64,000 nt of DNA from Symsagittifera roscoffensis (Eukaryota; Xenacoelomorpha; Acoela; Convolutidae): positions 39,635,330 through 39,699,329 of the forward strand of contig NC_087062.1 in NCBI RefSeq assembly GCF_963678635.1, read 5' to 3'. Below, in pieces: positions 11,277 through 22,831 of this stretch (positions are counted from its first letter, which is position 1; each line of letters opens with the position of its first letter). Position numbers and translations under genes: made by a program. Under the pieces are notes generated by a model. The model worked only from the letters and a program-made list of their open reading frames with translations, did no database searches and was not told the origin of the DNA.

Positions 11277-13679
11277 CTATCATTTTTCTTTCAGCTGCAT
11301 TTTTGTTCTATGCAACGTCGAGTGGTGTTTTGAGCACAGTTTTGATCACCGAATACCGGTTTGGGTTTATTATATCGAGATTTTTTGTTCAGCAATATGG
11401 GTCAATTAAAAAATTTGGCGTTAATTCTAATGAATAGCTAAATCATCGATTCAGCTGCTCGTACAACTGCAAAGCCACGTGGATAAACTGCAAAATATGC
11501 CGAATCAATTTTTTCATCGACAATAGTCTTGTTGAGTATTCAAGCATTCACACTGCCAGGTTTTTATTTGTTAAAAAAGAGATATTTGACACACATAATG
11601 TCAAATAACTGAAATTAATTTCTTCGAAGTTCAGCTATTTCAGCCACATCAGCTATTCTGACTTAGGATTTGTTCATGGTCAAAGTTTTCTGAGAGATGA
11701 TACACTTTGGTTCAATGCCGAAAAATTTAGAACATGGGCCTTAGTTGGGGCCCATTTGCAATCAAGAACTTGTTTAGAAGGAAAGTTTTTGGATAAAGAA
11801 CAACTTCATCTAACTATCTCTATGATGCTCGAAAAATTGAACAAAAAAATTGAGCAAGCTGCGTGAAAAAATAGAAAAAGAAGACACAATTTCCACTGAA
11901 AGTTTCCCACTACAATTTTCAAAAAATGCTCAGAATTATAAAAAAAATTATGGAGAAACAAAACGCATCGCTACAAAATGAATTAGTGCAACATTGTTCA
12001 AGCAAAGATTGCTGCCACGAAGATTTATCTCGAAGTTGAACTCGAGATAAGTTATGTCAGGCCTGTCCAATCCACGAATAATCTACGGCCGCGTAAACTC
12101 GCTAATTACCACACCTACCCTCTGTGAACCCAAACAGGCCAGGGAAACATTGGCTCAGAGCAAGTGATAGGCCAAAGTATCAAGTAGTATCTTTAAAATC
12201 TTGTTTTGAAGCAGGAATCAAGCTTCTCCACAACTGGTTTTTATTGCTATTTTCTTTCAGTGCGAACCCAATTGCAGTAATTGCAATTTTTGATTTGTTT
12301 CATCAAAACAGGAGGAATTGAGAAATTTGATTGGGAAACATCTTATGTGAGCGATTATTATGGAGAACAAATCGAAAATCAGATAGCGTTTTTGCTTGTA
12401 ATTTTCAGCTGCAATTAAGCTGCTGAAGACTACGCTGAAGACTACGTTCTATCATCATGTTGGGAATTATTATCTGATAAGTTTTGTACATTCATTGCAA
12501 TCTGCTCATCTCACAATCAGCTCTATCTCAAATATGAAAACAGTTTTTTTTTAAAAATTCAATCTGACAAAGAATTTTTCAAATCAACCGAAATCCTAAG
12601 ACAGTTTGTAATACCTGACGTATTTGGAATCAAATTGTAACAACGAATACTCTGCAGGTTATTTAAGGATCTGAAGTTCCTTGGGATGAAAGTTTACCAC
12701 TCGACAAAAAAAACGTAGAAAATTGGCTGCTATGATGTCGACAGGAACTTTATGTGAATCTTCTGGTCCAATGTGAATCTTTATGGAAATCTCTCAGCGC
12801 AACTGTGCAGGTGCTTAGTTTGCCGGCGCATCACAAAATGCGAGGACAGCTATTGTTTACGTAATAACTAATACAACTTCTACAATAAATAGTAGCTTTC
12901 TGCTTGGAAGAAACAAAGTAGTTTCATTGAAGAGGGAGAATATCTTAAAACTCGACCTGCAAGCCGCTCTGACTGCATCGCGACTTGGTAAAGTTGTTTT
13001 TAGAAAAAACGGGATTGAAATTAGGTTCGTTTTTCAACTGGAAAAATAGCACCACACCTTCGGCTTTAAGCGCAAGATAACCGTATTCACGCAGATTATG
13101 CAGCAAGATGAAAACCCGATTTTAAGCCTCAGATATTGAAATCTGGTTCAACATCCCAAATTCTAAATAACACCGAAATTGAAGTAATCTAAAACTCCGA
13201 GCCACTTATCCAGTTCTCATGGTTCCCTAATTGATTTTTTCCTTACACAAATAATCATTAAAATTTGTATTGTTGACGTTTTTGAAGAAGGTTTTATCAG
13301 AAACCACTAAAAAGCTGCAGCATATGAAATAGTGAACAATTTAGAAAATTTTAGGCTGTTTCGCATTTCATGGAAAAAAAAAACTCTGAACATTAGGGGA
13401 TTTTAGAAATTGAAGTTTCCAAAAATGGTAATTACGCCATTATAGCGACCAGAAATGCTAAATATGCCATTACAGATTAGTTGCAGCAATTTTTTTTTTC
13501 AAAATGGTCTGCGCCAAGCTCAAAATCAGTTTCAACATCTCTGTTTCTCCTACAGGCAATTCCAAAGAACAGCACATAGTGTCTTCACGACAGATTTTAC
13601 CACCACTCGTCTTCTCCATCCAGATGAACCCTAACTCATTCAAACATGTCGGCAGTGGAGAGATTGGTACTTCTTTCGT
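11277..13679 (+). repeat. Large repeat B, right copy
   Basis: Collinear with 1284-4368 from 11314 on, but without the internal partial duplication and the 289-bp repeat, so it probably keeps the older arrangement. The first 37 bp match the start of repeat A. Open frames at 12124-12321 and 13504-13686 are remnants shared with the left copy and show no known domain. Confidence 0.7.
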
Positions 13680-13699
13680 TGCTTAGAATTCTTAAGCCA

Positions 13700-14320
13700 C
13701 GACTGATTACATCTGCTTGTTATCTTGTCTACAACTCGTGCTAAGCATTTGGAAATGACAAAAAGCCTCTCAACAGACATTTGCTAGTGCAGAGCACGCC
13801 GAGGCTCACCACAACGACTTCTCTCGGAAAATCTGACTAGTTTTTTTGGGCTAACAAGAAATTGCATTAAGAGCTACTGCCATTTTGTAAAGGTTAGCAA
13901 GCTATTTACAAAATTTATTTATCACTTAAAATTTCGAATTTTTCTTTTGTTTTCTTTTTTCTTGGTGTGTGGGAAGGACTCGCTCAGATGATCTTAGAAG
14001 CATTCCTTCTCAGTGTTCAGACTGCACGCCTCTCTGGAGATTTTTTCAACAAATTTGTCGCCGAAACTGAGGACCTTTTGAATGAACGACCATTAACGCT
14101 TGTCAAACTTGATATCATGGAAAAACTTTCTTAGATCCCAAGCCATTTCCTTCATAGCAGATCCATCGTTCAGACACCTTTAGTGATTTTCAGTGACCAG
14201 TCACCAAGTAAGCTGACCACGATGTCGTGGAGATTGTTGAAGGTGAAGATGGATTGCTTCTGACTCGGAATGCTGAACGATTACGCCCGAATCCTCGGGT
14301 CTATCGGCAGAGCGGGTTCC
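13700..14320 (+). pseudogene. BEL/Pao retrotransposon integrase fragment
   Basis: Frame-shifted plus-strand translations keep the characteristic order of a BEL/Pao integrase. TTRAKHLEMTKSLSTD (about 13728-13776) is followed by CRARRGSPQ and SENLTSFFG (the DNGT region), then GVWEGLAQMILEAF (about 13962), VAETEDLLNERPLTL (about 14064), and a C-terminal EIVEGEDGLLL (about 14231). Stops and frameshifts separate these blocks, so it is non-functional. No LTR is visible nearby. It adjoins repeat B. Confidence 0.7.
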
Positions 14321-16029
14321 AGAGTGATAATATAGTGCTGCAAAAAACTTCAAAAGCAGTAAGATTAGCTTTATTCACAATTAGGGGAAACACAAACTGT
14401 TTCCACTGGGCATGTTAGTACAATAAACTGTCATGTAATTATTTCAATTTTGGCTAGTAAAGATTTTTTTAATTTTACACTGTACCATTGAATTGGAAAC
14501 CAAAAACTTCAACTAATTAATTGAAGTCTTAAAAATAGCAAAATATTTCGATTCAGCTTTAATCGACAGTTTAAAAATTTCTGATCAACTGCTGATTAAC
14601 CTCTGATGAACGTCTTTTCTTATCATATTACTGATAAAGTTTTTTGTATCGAAAATATTCATTTACAATTTATCACGGTTACAAATGTTTTTTTAGTACA
14701 ATTTATCCTTCTCTTGACACAAAAGAGTTATTTAGTGTTCTGTTGTTTTTTTTTCGGAAAATCAGAGGCTCGAAACTTATTGAAGTAACCGAAGTTACCT
14801 CAAGTATCGAAATAATTGCAGTCAAAACTAATTGTGTTGACAGCATCGCTCGTCCCTCGCCATAGAGCTCAGTCAAATAACACCTAAAGCTTTATAGAGC
14901 AAAAAATAAATCATTCAATCTCAAAATGAAATTGAAAATCAATATACACAAAACTGCTTGAACATAAAGGAACACATGCACAAATTGGTTTTTTATCGAA
15001 AATGATTTTTGTCATTTTTTGCGCCGTGTAAACATGCAGCATTTGCATTCCTTTTTTTTTCTTATATTCAAACCTTAGGAAATCATTCGTTTTAGAAAGC
15101 TTGCTGCCCTGTGTTTTCGGTAAAAGCGCTAAAATCTTTAAAGAGCTTATTGCAGAAAAATCTATTAGAGCTAGGTGCACTCGAGGGCCAGGTGCACTCG
15201 AAACCTAACGAGATAACGGTTAAAATGGACAGCCATCATGAACTAAATCTTTTCCTTTTACGGCTTTCACAACTTTTCTTCTCGGCAACTGCAGTTTCGG
15301 TAGCAACCGATTGGCAGATAATTTCACAAAGCTCAAAGTAGTAAACTACCGCTACATTCCACAATAGAGGCCTACCATGAGCCCCAGCGCACATTTGTCG
15401 AACATTAGAGCCACTCTTGAGCTGTCCTGTTGAGCTGTCGTTGTTCCAAAACCAAAAATCGTTGTAAAATGTTTTTTTTAGAAAACATAATCTGATTTAC
15501 ATGCTCGGAAAACATCCCTGTAGTTTTTAGGCAAGTTAGCCTATCAGACTAAAATTCCTTAAAAATTGAGCCTAGTAGGGAGCCCGGCCGCAATTCCCGC
15601 AAATCTGAGCTGCTCGCTTGTCATCTTTAACACCAATTTTGCACCAGATGACTTATAACGTTTGCAATTTTTGGTAAGCCTTGAGTTTTTTTCAGTAAGT
15701 TCAACTGTCAAGATCAATTGAGATTTTTTGCAACCATTAATGGACTCCAACCAATGCTTTTGTTTTATTTACCTATTTTTTTTTCAAATTTTGCAGAATC
15801 AAACCAACTTTTGCTGCATTAATATATGTTTCATTGTCATGATTCAGAAAGTTTTATTTAGCAATATCTGCCTCTATATTTGAAAAATCGGTAAAACTAA
15901 GTGTCGAGCCGACATGAAATGCAAGCCACGTTTAGCTCACAGGAAACTGATTGGAAACTTGATTATGACTTTGTTCTTCTCGGTATTTTGCTGAGCGAGT
16001 GTTCAATTGTATCGTATGAAAAAATGTTC
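14321..16029. other. AT-rich stretch without recognisable features
   Basis: Short open frames on both strands have no domain or consistent composition. The left target-site copy of the Ty3-type element lies just beyond, at 16030-16034. Confidence 0.5.
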
Positions 16030-16034
16030 TGTGT

Positions 16035-18376
16035 TGTAAGCGTGGGGGAATTCACAATATCTCTAGGCCGGCTTTTCTCACTCGCTATCGTCCTTCGCAC
16101 CGCCGCGATATGTTCCCTTTAGTACTGGGATCAGTGGGGCAACCGATTCCCGGTACTGTTTACAATCCCAAAAGGGTTGATTTGGTGGTTGGCTTCTCTG
16201 TATCGTACTATGCTGCTTGCCCCGTGATCTGTGCTCTTCCGACTGTATCTCACTCGTCAATCAATAGTCGATCGCAATAACAATTCCAATAATAAGAATG
16301 AATTAAGAAATAAATATAACGAAATACAGAGTAGCCTATAAATGGCTGGAATATAAATTATTCATTCAGTCAATGGAATGGGTCCGCGATTACTAGTATT
16401 TAACCCCCTGCTTTCTGCAGTTCATTTAACACCTTACTATTAACTAACTAACTAACGTTCTCCTCGAGAACTTCTTTCAATATCGATCGTTCAACAACGA
16501 TCCCACTATCCTCTAGAAAGCCTAACTTGTATCCACTAACTAACTTAATCACGTTAACAAGTCTTCCAACTCGTTCCCACTTTACTTTGAGAATAAAGCG
16601 ACTACCTTAGCTTGTAGCCCCAAATTGTCCTCACTAACTCAATGAGGTACGACTTATTAACAACAAACTCTATATCGTTCTGGTTCGTAAAGGTCGGTCC
16701 GAAGCATCCGCGCCTTATGTCTATTTACTCTTAGTTTTAGTTAGGGATCCGTCATTCCGTACAAGTCTTGACCATTACCTATGTACCTCCTACGCAGCGT
16801 TCCAGCCCATAAATTCCGCACGATCACATTAATTTAAATGCCAAGTTCAAAATGCCAACCAAAGCTATGCTAAACAAATAACAATTGCAACTTCACCTTA
16901 ATTCAAGCTATATTTACATATCAAAATGCCCAAGGACTTTATTTAATTTTTCCGTATCTTTTCCCTTTTCCTGTGAATATGATAATTTCCCAGTGAACTT
17001 AATTTCCCGTTTATCATAATCCGAAAATTCCCATACGTAACCTATTCAAAGTTCAACCTGATCGACCTTCAGGGTAAGCCGTTCCCCTAACTGGGCTCAA
17101 ATTGAGCCAATAAAATGGAATATCCTGTACATTCCTAACATTCAGATTATTTAATTCCCCTATTCCCGCGTTTATACTGCCAAAATAATATGCGACTACT
17201 TTTCTGTGCCATTGACGCATTTCTATTAATAGTTCAATCACCAAGTTAAATTGAACCCAATGTTTGTTTAGCTAACTCTTAATAATTCCAAAATATACTA
17301 CTTTACCTTAAACCAAGATAATCCATCGAATTCAGGTAAATGCCTAAACAAATTCCCATACCTACTAATCACCACCCAAGATCCATAAAATAGCTCCATT
17401 ACCCTTCCTGATTAACAAACAAATGATTTGGGTTAATTTCCGGTGCTAAATTTAAGGGTTTTGCGGCTAAAACCGTGAAAGGTCAAATAGAGGTCAACCC
17501 GGGGTCAAATCTCTCATAATCGGTTTGAGGTCACATAGTGGTCCTATCTACCAAGTTTCATCCATATCTGACAAATACTTCCCAAGTTATCCCAATTTTA
17601 AGGTCCATTATCACTTTTCCCGGAAAAGGTCAGCTAGCACCGGAAAGGTCAACTGGGAACTAAGACTTACAGGGGTCCATTTTCCAGGGGTGGATCATAC
17701 TACACATAAGTGCCATAAAATTGATATGCCCTCGCGCATAATTTTTCGCAAATTTCTTATTAACACCTCCAAGGGGTGATTTTCGCAAGTGCTAATAGCC
17801 CGTGCCATTATCGCCCAATCGGGTCATCATCCTAACATACGATAGACCATGTCACGATCTATCATCCCCGTAAGTTTCAGCTCCCCACGGTCCTTGGGGG
17901 TCGAGAAATAGCCTCTGCAAGTTGGGTAGGGGTTTGTTTGTTTAGGGCATAAATCGGGCCGGGGTGACCTTCGGGTTCTGAAACTTCAGACTTAAGCTTA
18001 CCTCATCCAGGGCTACTACATACCTAAAAATGAGCTCAATCGGATCAGTAGTTAAGGATTTCCGGTGGGGCCATTTGCGCTTCCGGGAACCGTTATCACT
18101 CGGCCCCAGGGGGTCGGGTGGTTCCGGCTCCTTGCATGCCCGGGTCAAATCATCTCTAGTATTACCCCATTTAATTTCATAAAGTCCACCCAGTAGTTAC
18201 CGAGTTGGGGGGGGGGGGTTGATCGGATCTATTCCGTTACCTATTTTCCCAAAGGATTGGGATTAATTCCAAGAACTTAAGCAAATACAAGTTTAATTCA
18301 ATCTTAACTTGATGACGAATCAGTCTTACGCTCAGGTTACTATAGCATGTAATACAATAGAATCACCAATTCTACA
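16035..18376 (-). repeat. 3' LTR (2342 bp)
   Basis: On the coding strand it runs TGTAGAATTGG to CGCTTACA, with TG...CA ends. It is a close copy of 22832-25193 over its full length. It contains a poly-G run (near 18210) and a cluster of GGTCA motifs (17481-17650). LTRs this long are at the upper end for Ty3-type elements. Confidence 0.9.
17481..17650 (+). promoter_or_regulatory. Cluster of GGTCA half-sites within the LTR
   Basis: GGTCA occurs six times in about 170 bp, in contexts such as AAAGGTCAAA, GAGGTCAAC, GAGGTCACA and AAAGGTCAGC. AGGTCA is the half-site bound by nuclear receptors. Most copies are kept in the other LTR (24297-24470). A role in transcription of the element is inference only. 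Confidence 0.3.
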
Positions 18377-18396
18377 ATCTTCCCTTCTATTCTAAT
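18377..18396 (-). other. Polypurine tract of the LTR element
   Basis: On the coding strand AATAGAAGGGAAGA lies next to the start of the 3' LTR (TGTAGAATTGG). This is the expected primer site for plus-strand synthesis. Confidence 0.75.
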
Positions 18397-18756
18397 ATTC
18401 TGCCGAATATTGCTAAAAGTAACTCCTAACAAGGCCTAATGATAAGTTACATAAATCTTCGATTCGCCATGCTCCCTAACACTTAGTCGTTATCTCTCCC
18501 TTTAAAATCTTACCCTTAAAATATCGCGGACCCAACAGTTAGTCCCCGTTAAATAAACAATGATATAGCACAAAGAGCAATCTAAGAGGGGACGTAACTG
18601 AATTAATTTTACTCTTCATGGTACGATCCAACCCTTTCACATTCATAATCATCACTATCAATTGCCTGCACAACAGTTCAGGTGGGATCGCACTCAATGT
18701 AAAAAAGCACCAACTAATGAGATAAAAAAAAGAGAGACAGTTTACTATTGTAAGTT
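18397..18756 (-). other. Internal 3' untranslated region of the LTR element
   Basis: About 360 bp between the pol stop and the PPT. No coding content is seen. Confidence 0.6.
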
Positions 18757-19645
18757 TTAACTCACAAATTTGTCGATTCCAAACCGTACAGGTGGTCTCC
18801 TTACTCGAGTTGGTCGACCGCCATCATCTGCAGTTCCCATTTCTATCACCGGTTCGGCAGCCATCACCTCGCCAGGTGGTCTGTCTTCCGCCTGACAGGG
18901 TTGATTCGCTGGCTCTTCTTCCCTTCTGGCCTCCAGCTCCGTCGCATCGTATGCCTCAATCGCATCTTCTCCCCTCGTAGCCACTTCTCGCACCATTCGT
19001 GGTGGATCAGCGAAGTGTTCGGGCATCGCGCGAATTCGCACATTTCTCCCGGGCAGATTAAATTGTGCCTCGACTGCTCGATCTCTCACAGGCAACAATC
19101 TCACTGGGACATCTCGTGGGCCTGGATCATGGCTAAAACCCTCCCCGTTGTTCGCCCACAACAACTCATCTTCATCATACGTCTCCGGGTCATCGAAGAA
19201 GTTAACCGATCGATAGGGTGTCGGTCGCTTGCTGCTTGTAGCTTCATCTGACTGTGCCGTCTCTTTTTTGAATCGCTTCAGCATGTTGAAGTGCAAGAAC
19301 TTGACTTTGCTAGGAGTTGACTCCTTTGCCATCTTGTAGTTCACTTCAGACATTCTCGCCAGTACAACATAAGGTCCTCCCCATGGATCAAAGTGCTTCC
19401 TCGACTTGAACTTTTCCTTCGCCCACACCCAGACTTTATCTCCAGCTGCGTATGGTTCTCCATGAACTTTCTTCCAGTACTGATCCTCCTGTCGTCGTTG
19501 ATCCGTCCCAAGGATTTCTCTGGCACTGCTATGAGCATCTCGGAAGAGCTCATCTAGTTCCTCTGCAAAACCATCCTTCGTCAGCACTTCGTCGTGAGGT
19601 TTCGCGTAGAACAGGTCAATGGGGTACTGGCATTCCTGACCATAA
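18757..19645 (-). pseudogene. Integrase C-terminal part (frameshifted from core)
   Basis: Begins in frame at YGQECQYPIDLFYAKP, the segment that follows the integrase core in Ty3-type elements. It continues through a DNA-binding-like segment (DKVWVWAKEKF, HFDPWGGPYVVL, VNYKMA), which is the SH3-like C-terminal domain. It ends in an acidic and basic tail with RRPPVRFGIDKFV, a common Ty3-type pol terminus. It is separated from the core by a one-base loss in a T run near 19641-19648. No chromodomain is apparent. Confidence 0.8.
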
Positions 19646-20648
19646 ATAGACTGAATGGCGTCGCTCCCAACGTCCAATGAATAGTCCTGTTGTTTACAAA
19701 ACTCAAATACGGCAACATCGTATCCCACGTCTTTGGGTTCTCCGCACAGTACTTTGAAATCACCTTCGTCATCTTATCGTTATATCGCCCTGTCAGCTCT
19801 CTACCTTCGGGTTTGTATGGCAAAGTTGGAGTTACATCAATTGCCAGGAGTCGGCACATCTCCTTGATCAGTTTACTGTCAATGACTTTTCCCTGGTCCG
19901 TACGCAAAGCATTGGGAGTTCCAAACTTCAGTACCCAATGTTCCACAATTGCCTGAGCCACGTCTGATGCATCTGTTGATACAAGAGGGACTGCAATCGC
20001 ATACATCGTGAACATGTCCGTCATCACCAATACATGCCTCGCTCTTGTCCGCGTCGCCATCGTAGTTGGACCCAATATGTCCACTGCCATCGTACTGAAT
20101 CTGATTCCGGGATCAAATGGGGCCTGAACCGCAGCTCGCTTCCTTTTCCCACTGGCACTCTGTGCTGCTTGTCTTAAGCACCACTGGACTTTTCTTTCGA
20201 CATCGGTCCTCATCGTCGGCCACCAGTATCGTCGTCGTATCTTTGCCAACATCTTCTCGGTTGCAAGCTGTCCCCCTCTGGTCTCCATTGAATCAAACTG
20301 TCCGAGGATTTCCTTTCGTCCTGCTGCTGGAACAACCGTCAAAAGTGTCGGCTTCGACCCATCTCTCTGGAACCATTTCTTGTAAAGTATTCCTCCCCGA
20401 ATAATCAACTCATCCCATCTTGACCAGTAGGCCAGTGCCTCAGGTCCGTACTGAATTGCCTGCTCCTTCGGAATAAGTTTCGTTCCCAATGAAGGCATAT
20501 CGTTCATCTCATCTGCTGTTCCTGCCCAGTAGAATACTCGCACAATCGCTTCGTCTTCTTCCTGCATTGCCGCAATCTCATCGTTCTTTCGTTCCCATCG
20601 AATTGCGTCGCTGTCGACTACTTTGTCCACCTCTGTTTCGTGAACCAC
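19646..20648 (-). pseudogene. Integrase zinc-finger and catalytic core, degenerate
   Basis: The N-terminal part resembles the HHCC zinc finger (MLAKIRRRYWWPTM and WCLRQ) but its second His and last Cys are replaced (GGQLA, RQAAQ). The core has AVDILGP (first Asp) and LRTDQGK (second Asp). The expected catalytic Glu lies in PYKPEGRELTGRYN, where it is Gly. With a damaged finger and triad it cannot be active. The frame continues upstream without ATG and joins the protease frame across one TGA (20655-20657). Confidence 0.85.
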
Positions 20649-20654
20649 TGCAAC

Positions 20655-21302
20655 TCACTCTGTTCTGTCTCCTCCACGAGTTCGTCTCAAAGCTTCATCT
20701 AATAAAACAGGCTTTGGGCACGCGTACATTTCGTAATCCTCTACTTTTGTTTCTTGAACCACGTTTATGCTGTGATTGTCATAACTCGTCGGCCACCCTT
20801 CCAAGATTTTGTCGGGAGACTCCACTGCCGCTGTTATCTTCGCAATCAACCTCTTCCGCATGTCTGATCTTGGAATATGATTTCCTTCAATCTGTCCAAC
20901 CGGTTCATGTGGCAGAGAGGGCATCCGTTCCGGAGAAGGCCTATGAGTCAAATGCCGTATGGGTACCATTGAACCTTCTCTCGTCCCCGTCCACAAGAAA
21001 TCTTCTCCGCGACTGAACACCAAAGAGCACTGATACTCTTTCATCGATCGTAGTCCTAGGACAATCTCAACTTTCAGTTTCGGGACCACAAGCACTTCGA
21101 TTTTTTTGGCAATGTTGCCCAACTTGAAGCGAGTTCTGACAACTCCGTCGACCGTCATTATTTGACCGTCTGCTGTTTCCAGTCGACCTACATAGCGTTC
21201 CATTGTCGGTGCGTCAACCCTTCTCCGCGCAACATCTGTCCTTATGAGGTCGGTGGTGGCTCCGGTATCAAGCAGCACCTCAACATGGGTTCGCCTACGC
21301 AA
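20655..21302 (-). pseudogene. Aspartic protease of the LTR element
   Basis: HVEVLLDTGATTDLIR carries the DTG active site, followed by the typical flap and the ILG-like segment IVLGLRSMKEY. The frame opens inside a longer gag-pol frame whose upstream part is in another phase (ends at 21242), so there is a frameshift near 21290. After the protease, the region that should lead into reverse transcriptase (LLDEALRRTRGG) ends at TGA. The integrase linker follows immediately in the same frame. Confidence 0.8.
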
Positions 21303-21569
21303 GCATTAACGACTGCTCCGCGTGGATCGCTGACGTCATGACTGATCCCAACACGCTCGATGCTCGTCCGCGAATTCTGTTTCCTTTCCAACTTTGGGTC
21401 GTTTTCTCTGATCCTTGGTACTCGTTCCAATATCGATAGAACTCCAATATCTTCTCGCTCTGCCCTTCTCCATCATTTTTTGCATTCGTATCGTAACGCG
21501 CGCAAGACTGAATTCCTGTAGCTTGCGTTCGCCTTTCCGCCTGCTGTTTCTTAAATTCGGCCGGGACAA
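21242..21569 (-). pseudogene. Gag-protease linker in shifted frames
   Basis: Two overlapping frames (21569-21336 and 21430-21242) rich in Arg, Lys and Glu bridge gag and protease. The second ends in VVNACVGEP, which leads up to the DTG region after a frame change. The overlap shows at least one indel. No separate domain is visible. Confidence 0.55.
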
Positions 21570-21587
21570 ATCCTCCTTCGAACTCGC

Positions 21588-22733
21588 CTACTGTCCCGGC
21601 CCTTGGTAGTTTAAATGGTTCGCGCTTCTATGGGGACATCCTTTTGCAATGTGGCCCACCTGTCCACAATTAAAACAACCACCCTGGGTCCATGGGTTGT
21701 TTCCACTCTGCCGCCCAATTGGGTTCGCAAAATCACGCTGCTGATTCTCTCCCTGTCGGGTGTGACTTTCTGACTTGGGGTTACATGGATCAACGAACCT
21801 ACCTATCATTGTCGTTAAGTTCTGCATCTGAGCCATCATTTGAGCCGCCAGATCGTTCTGGCGTGATTCCTGCATCTGCATCTGCAACCTCACCTCATCA
21901 TACCTCGAACTCTGGACATCAATCTGCTTCGCCAGGTTGTTTTGAGCCTTCATCGTTTGGTCCAGCCTCAGATCAGTGTGCGTCTGCAATCTCGTCAGCT
22001 CCTTCCGTAACTGTTGAGTCTCGGCAGTCAGCGTACTGGCTCCGCCAGCCTCAGTCGTCAGGTCTTGAACATCGTGCACCGACCGAACGTGATTTGGACA
22101 TCTCCGACTCTTCATCCTGACTGTTTTGCGTACCATATCTAGAGTCTGTGCTCGGGCCACCGCCTGGTTGAAATTCTCGAGGTCTTCTCGCAGAAGCAAT
22201 TCCTGAAGCTCGAAATCACACAGTCCATCAGTGAACTGTTCGCGGTTCATGTCGTCTCGGGCTTGAGCTCCCAGGTTTGTATTTGCAACTTCACCCAAGG
22301 ATCGCACTCGTCTTGCAAAATCTCTCAAGCCCTCGCCTTCCTCCTGCTTGAGGTTCTTGAATTCAGCCCTCGCAGCTAATTGTGTCTGAAAGGGCATCAT
22401 TCGATGGTCGAGTTCCCCCAACATTCGTCCCAGAGTCGGGTCGTCGAACCCGTCAACTTCCTCTCGGAAGTGCACTGGCATACTCGTGAATTCGTCTAAC
22501 GCCCAACCTGTCAAACATGTTGGCAAGACCATCCGAGCCTGTTCGTCGTCCCACCTGTTCGCGTCGGCGACCCACGCGAAATGCTTTCTCCGGTCAGCCC
22601 AATTCTGATAACTGTTCGAAGGAAACCGGTCTGGTCGGATCGTACCAAATCCGAACACACGTTGCTGTCGATCGAGGGCGTTCGCCGCTGCCACTGCAGC
22701 TTCCGCCATGAGCTGTCTATCCTGTTCGTTCAT
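21588..22733 (-). CDS. Gag-like capsid/nucleocapsid protein
   Basis: From ATG at 22733 the frame encodes 381 residues and is open throughout. It has an Ala-rich start, a capsid-like middle (WADRRKHFAWVADANRW, then VLPTCLTGWALDEF, as in Ty3-type retrotransposon gag), a Gln-rich and Met-rich coiled segment, and one CCHC zinc knuckle near residue 353 (CFNCGQVGHIAKGC). It would package element RNA. The frame extends upstream as TTG without ATG, so the ATG at MNEQDRQ is chosen. Because it is the only uninterrupted gene in the element, it may still be translatable. Confidence 0.85.
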   Translation of the reverse strand: MNEQDRQLMAEAAVAAANALDRQQRVFGFGTIRPDRFPSNSYQNWADRRKHFAWVADANRWDDEQARMVLPTCLTGWALDEFTSMPVHFREEVDGFDDPTLGRMLGELDHRMMPFQTQLAARAEFKNLKQEEGEGLRDFARRVRSLGEVANTNLGAQARDDMNREQFTDGLCDFELQELLLREDLENFNQAVARAQTLDMVRKTVRMKSRRCPNHVRSVHDVQDLTTEAGGASTLTAETQQLRKELTRLQTHTDLRLDQTMKAQNNLAKQIDVQSSRYDEVRLQMQMQESRQNDLAAQMMAQMQNLTTMIGRFVDPCNPKSESHTRQGENQQRDFANPIGRQSGNNPWTQGGCFNCGQVGHIAKGCPHRSANHLNYQGPGQ

Positions 22734-22810
22734 GGCAATCGTCTGTCGATTGTTCGTTCGCAATGCTTGTCTTCACGCACAAATCGTCGTTGCAGCTAAA
22801 ATCCAGAATA

Positions 22811-22830
22811 GCGCCCACCCAGGAGCGCCA
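22811..22830 (-). other. Primer binding site of the LTR element
   Basis: On the coding strand, one base after the 5' LTR end (ATTTACA), the sequence reads TGGCGCTCCTGGGTGGGC. TGG at this position pairs with the CCA end of a tRNA. The complementary tRNA 3' end would be CACCCAGGAGCGCCA. I do not recognise which tRNA that is. Confidence 0.65.
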
Positions 22831-22831
22831 C

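Noticed and set aside
11015-11437. 140-codon plus frame
   Set aside because: It runs through a MITE and into repeat B. Other copies of either repeat do not keep the frame.
18792-22799. Many plus-strand open frames of 60-175 codons
   Set aside because: They are antisense to gag, protease and integrase and reflect the GC-rich coding composition of the element.
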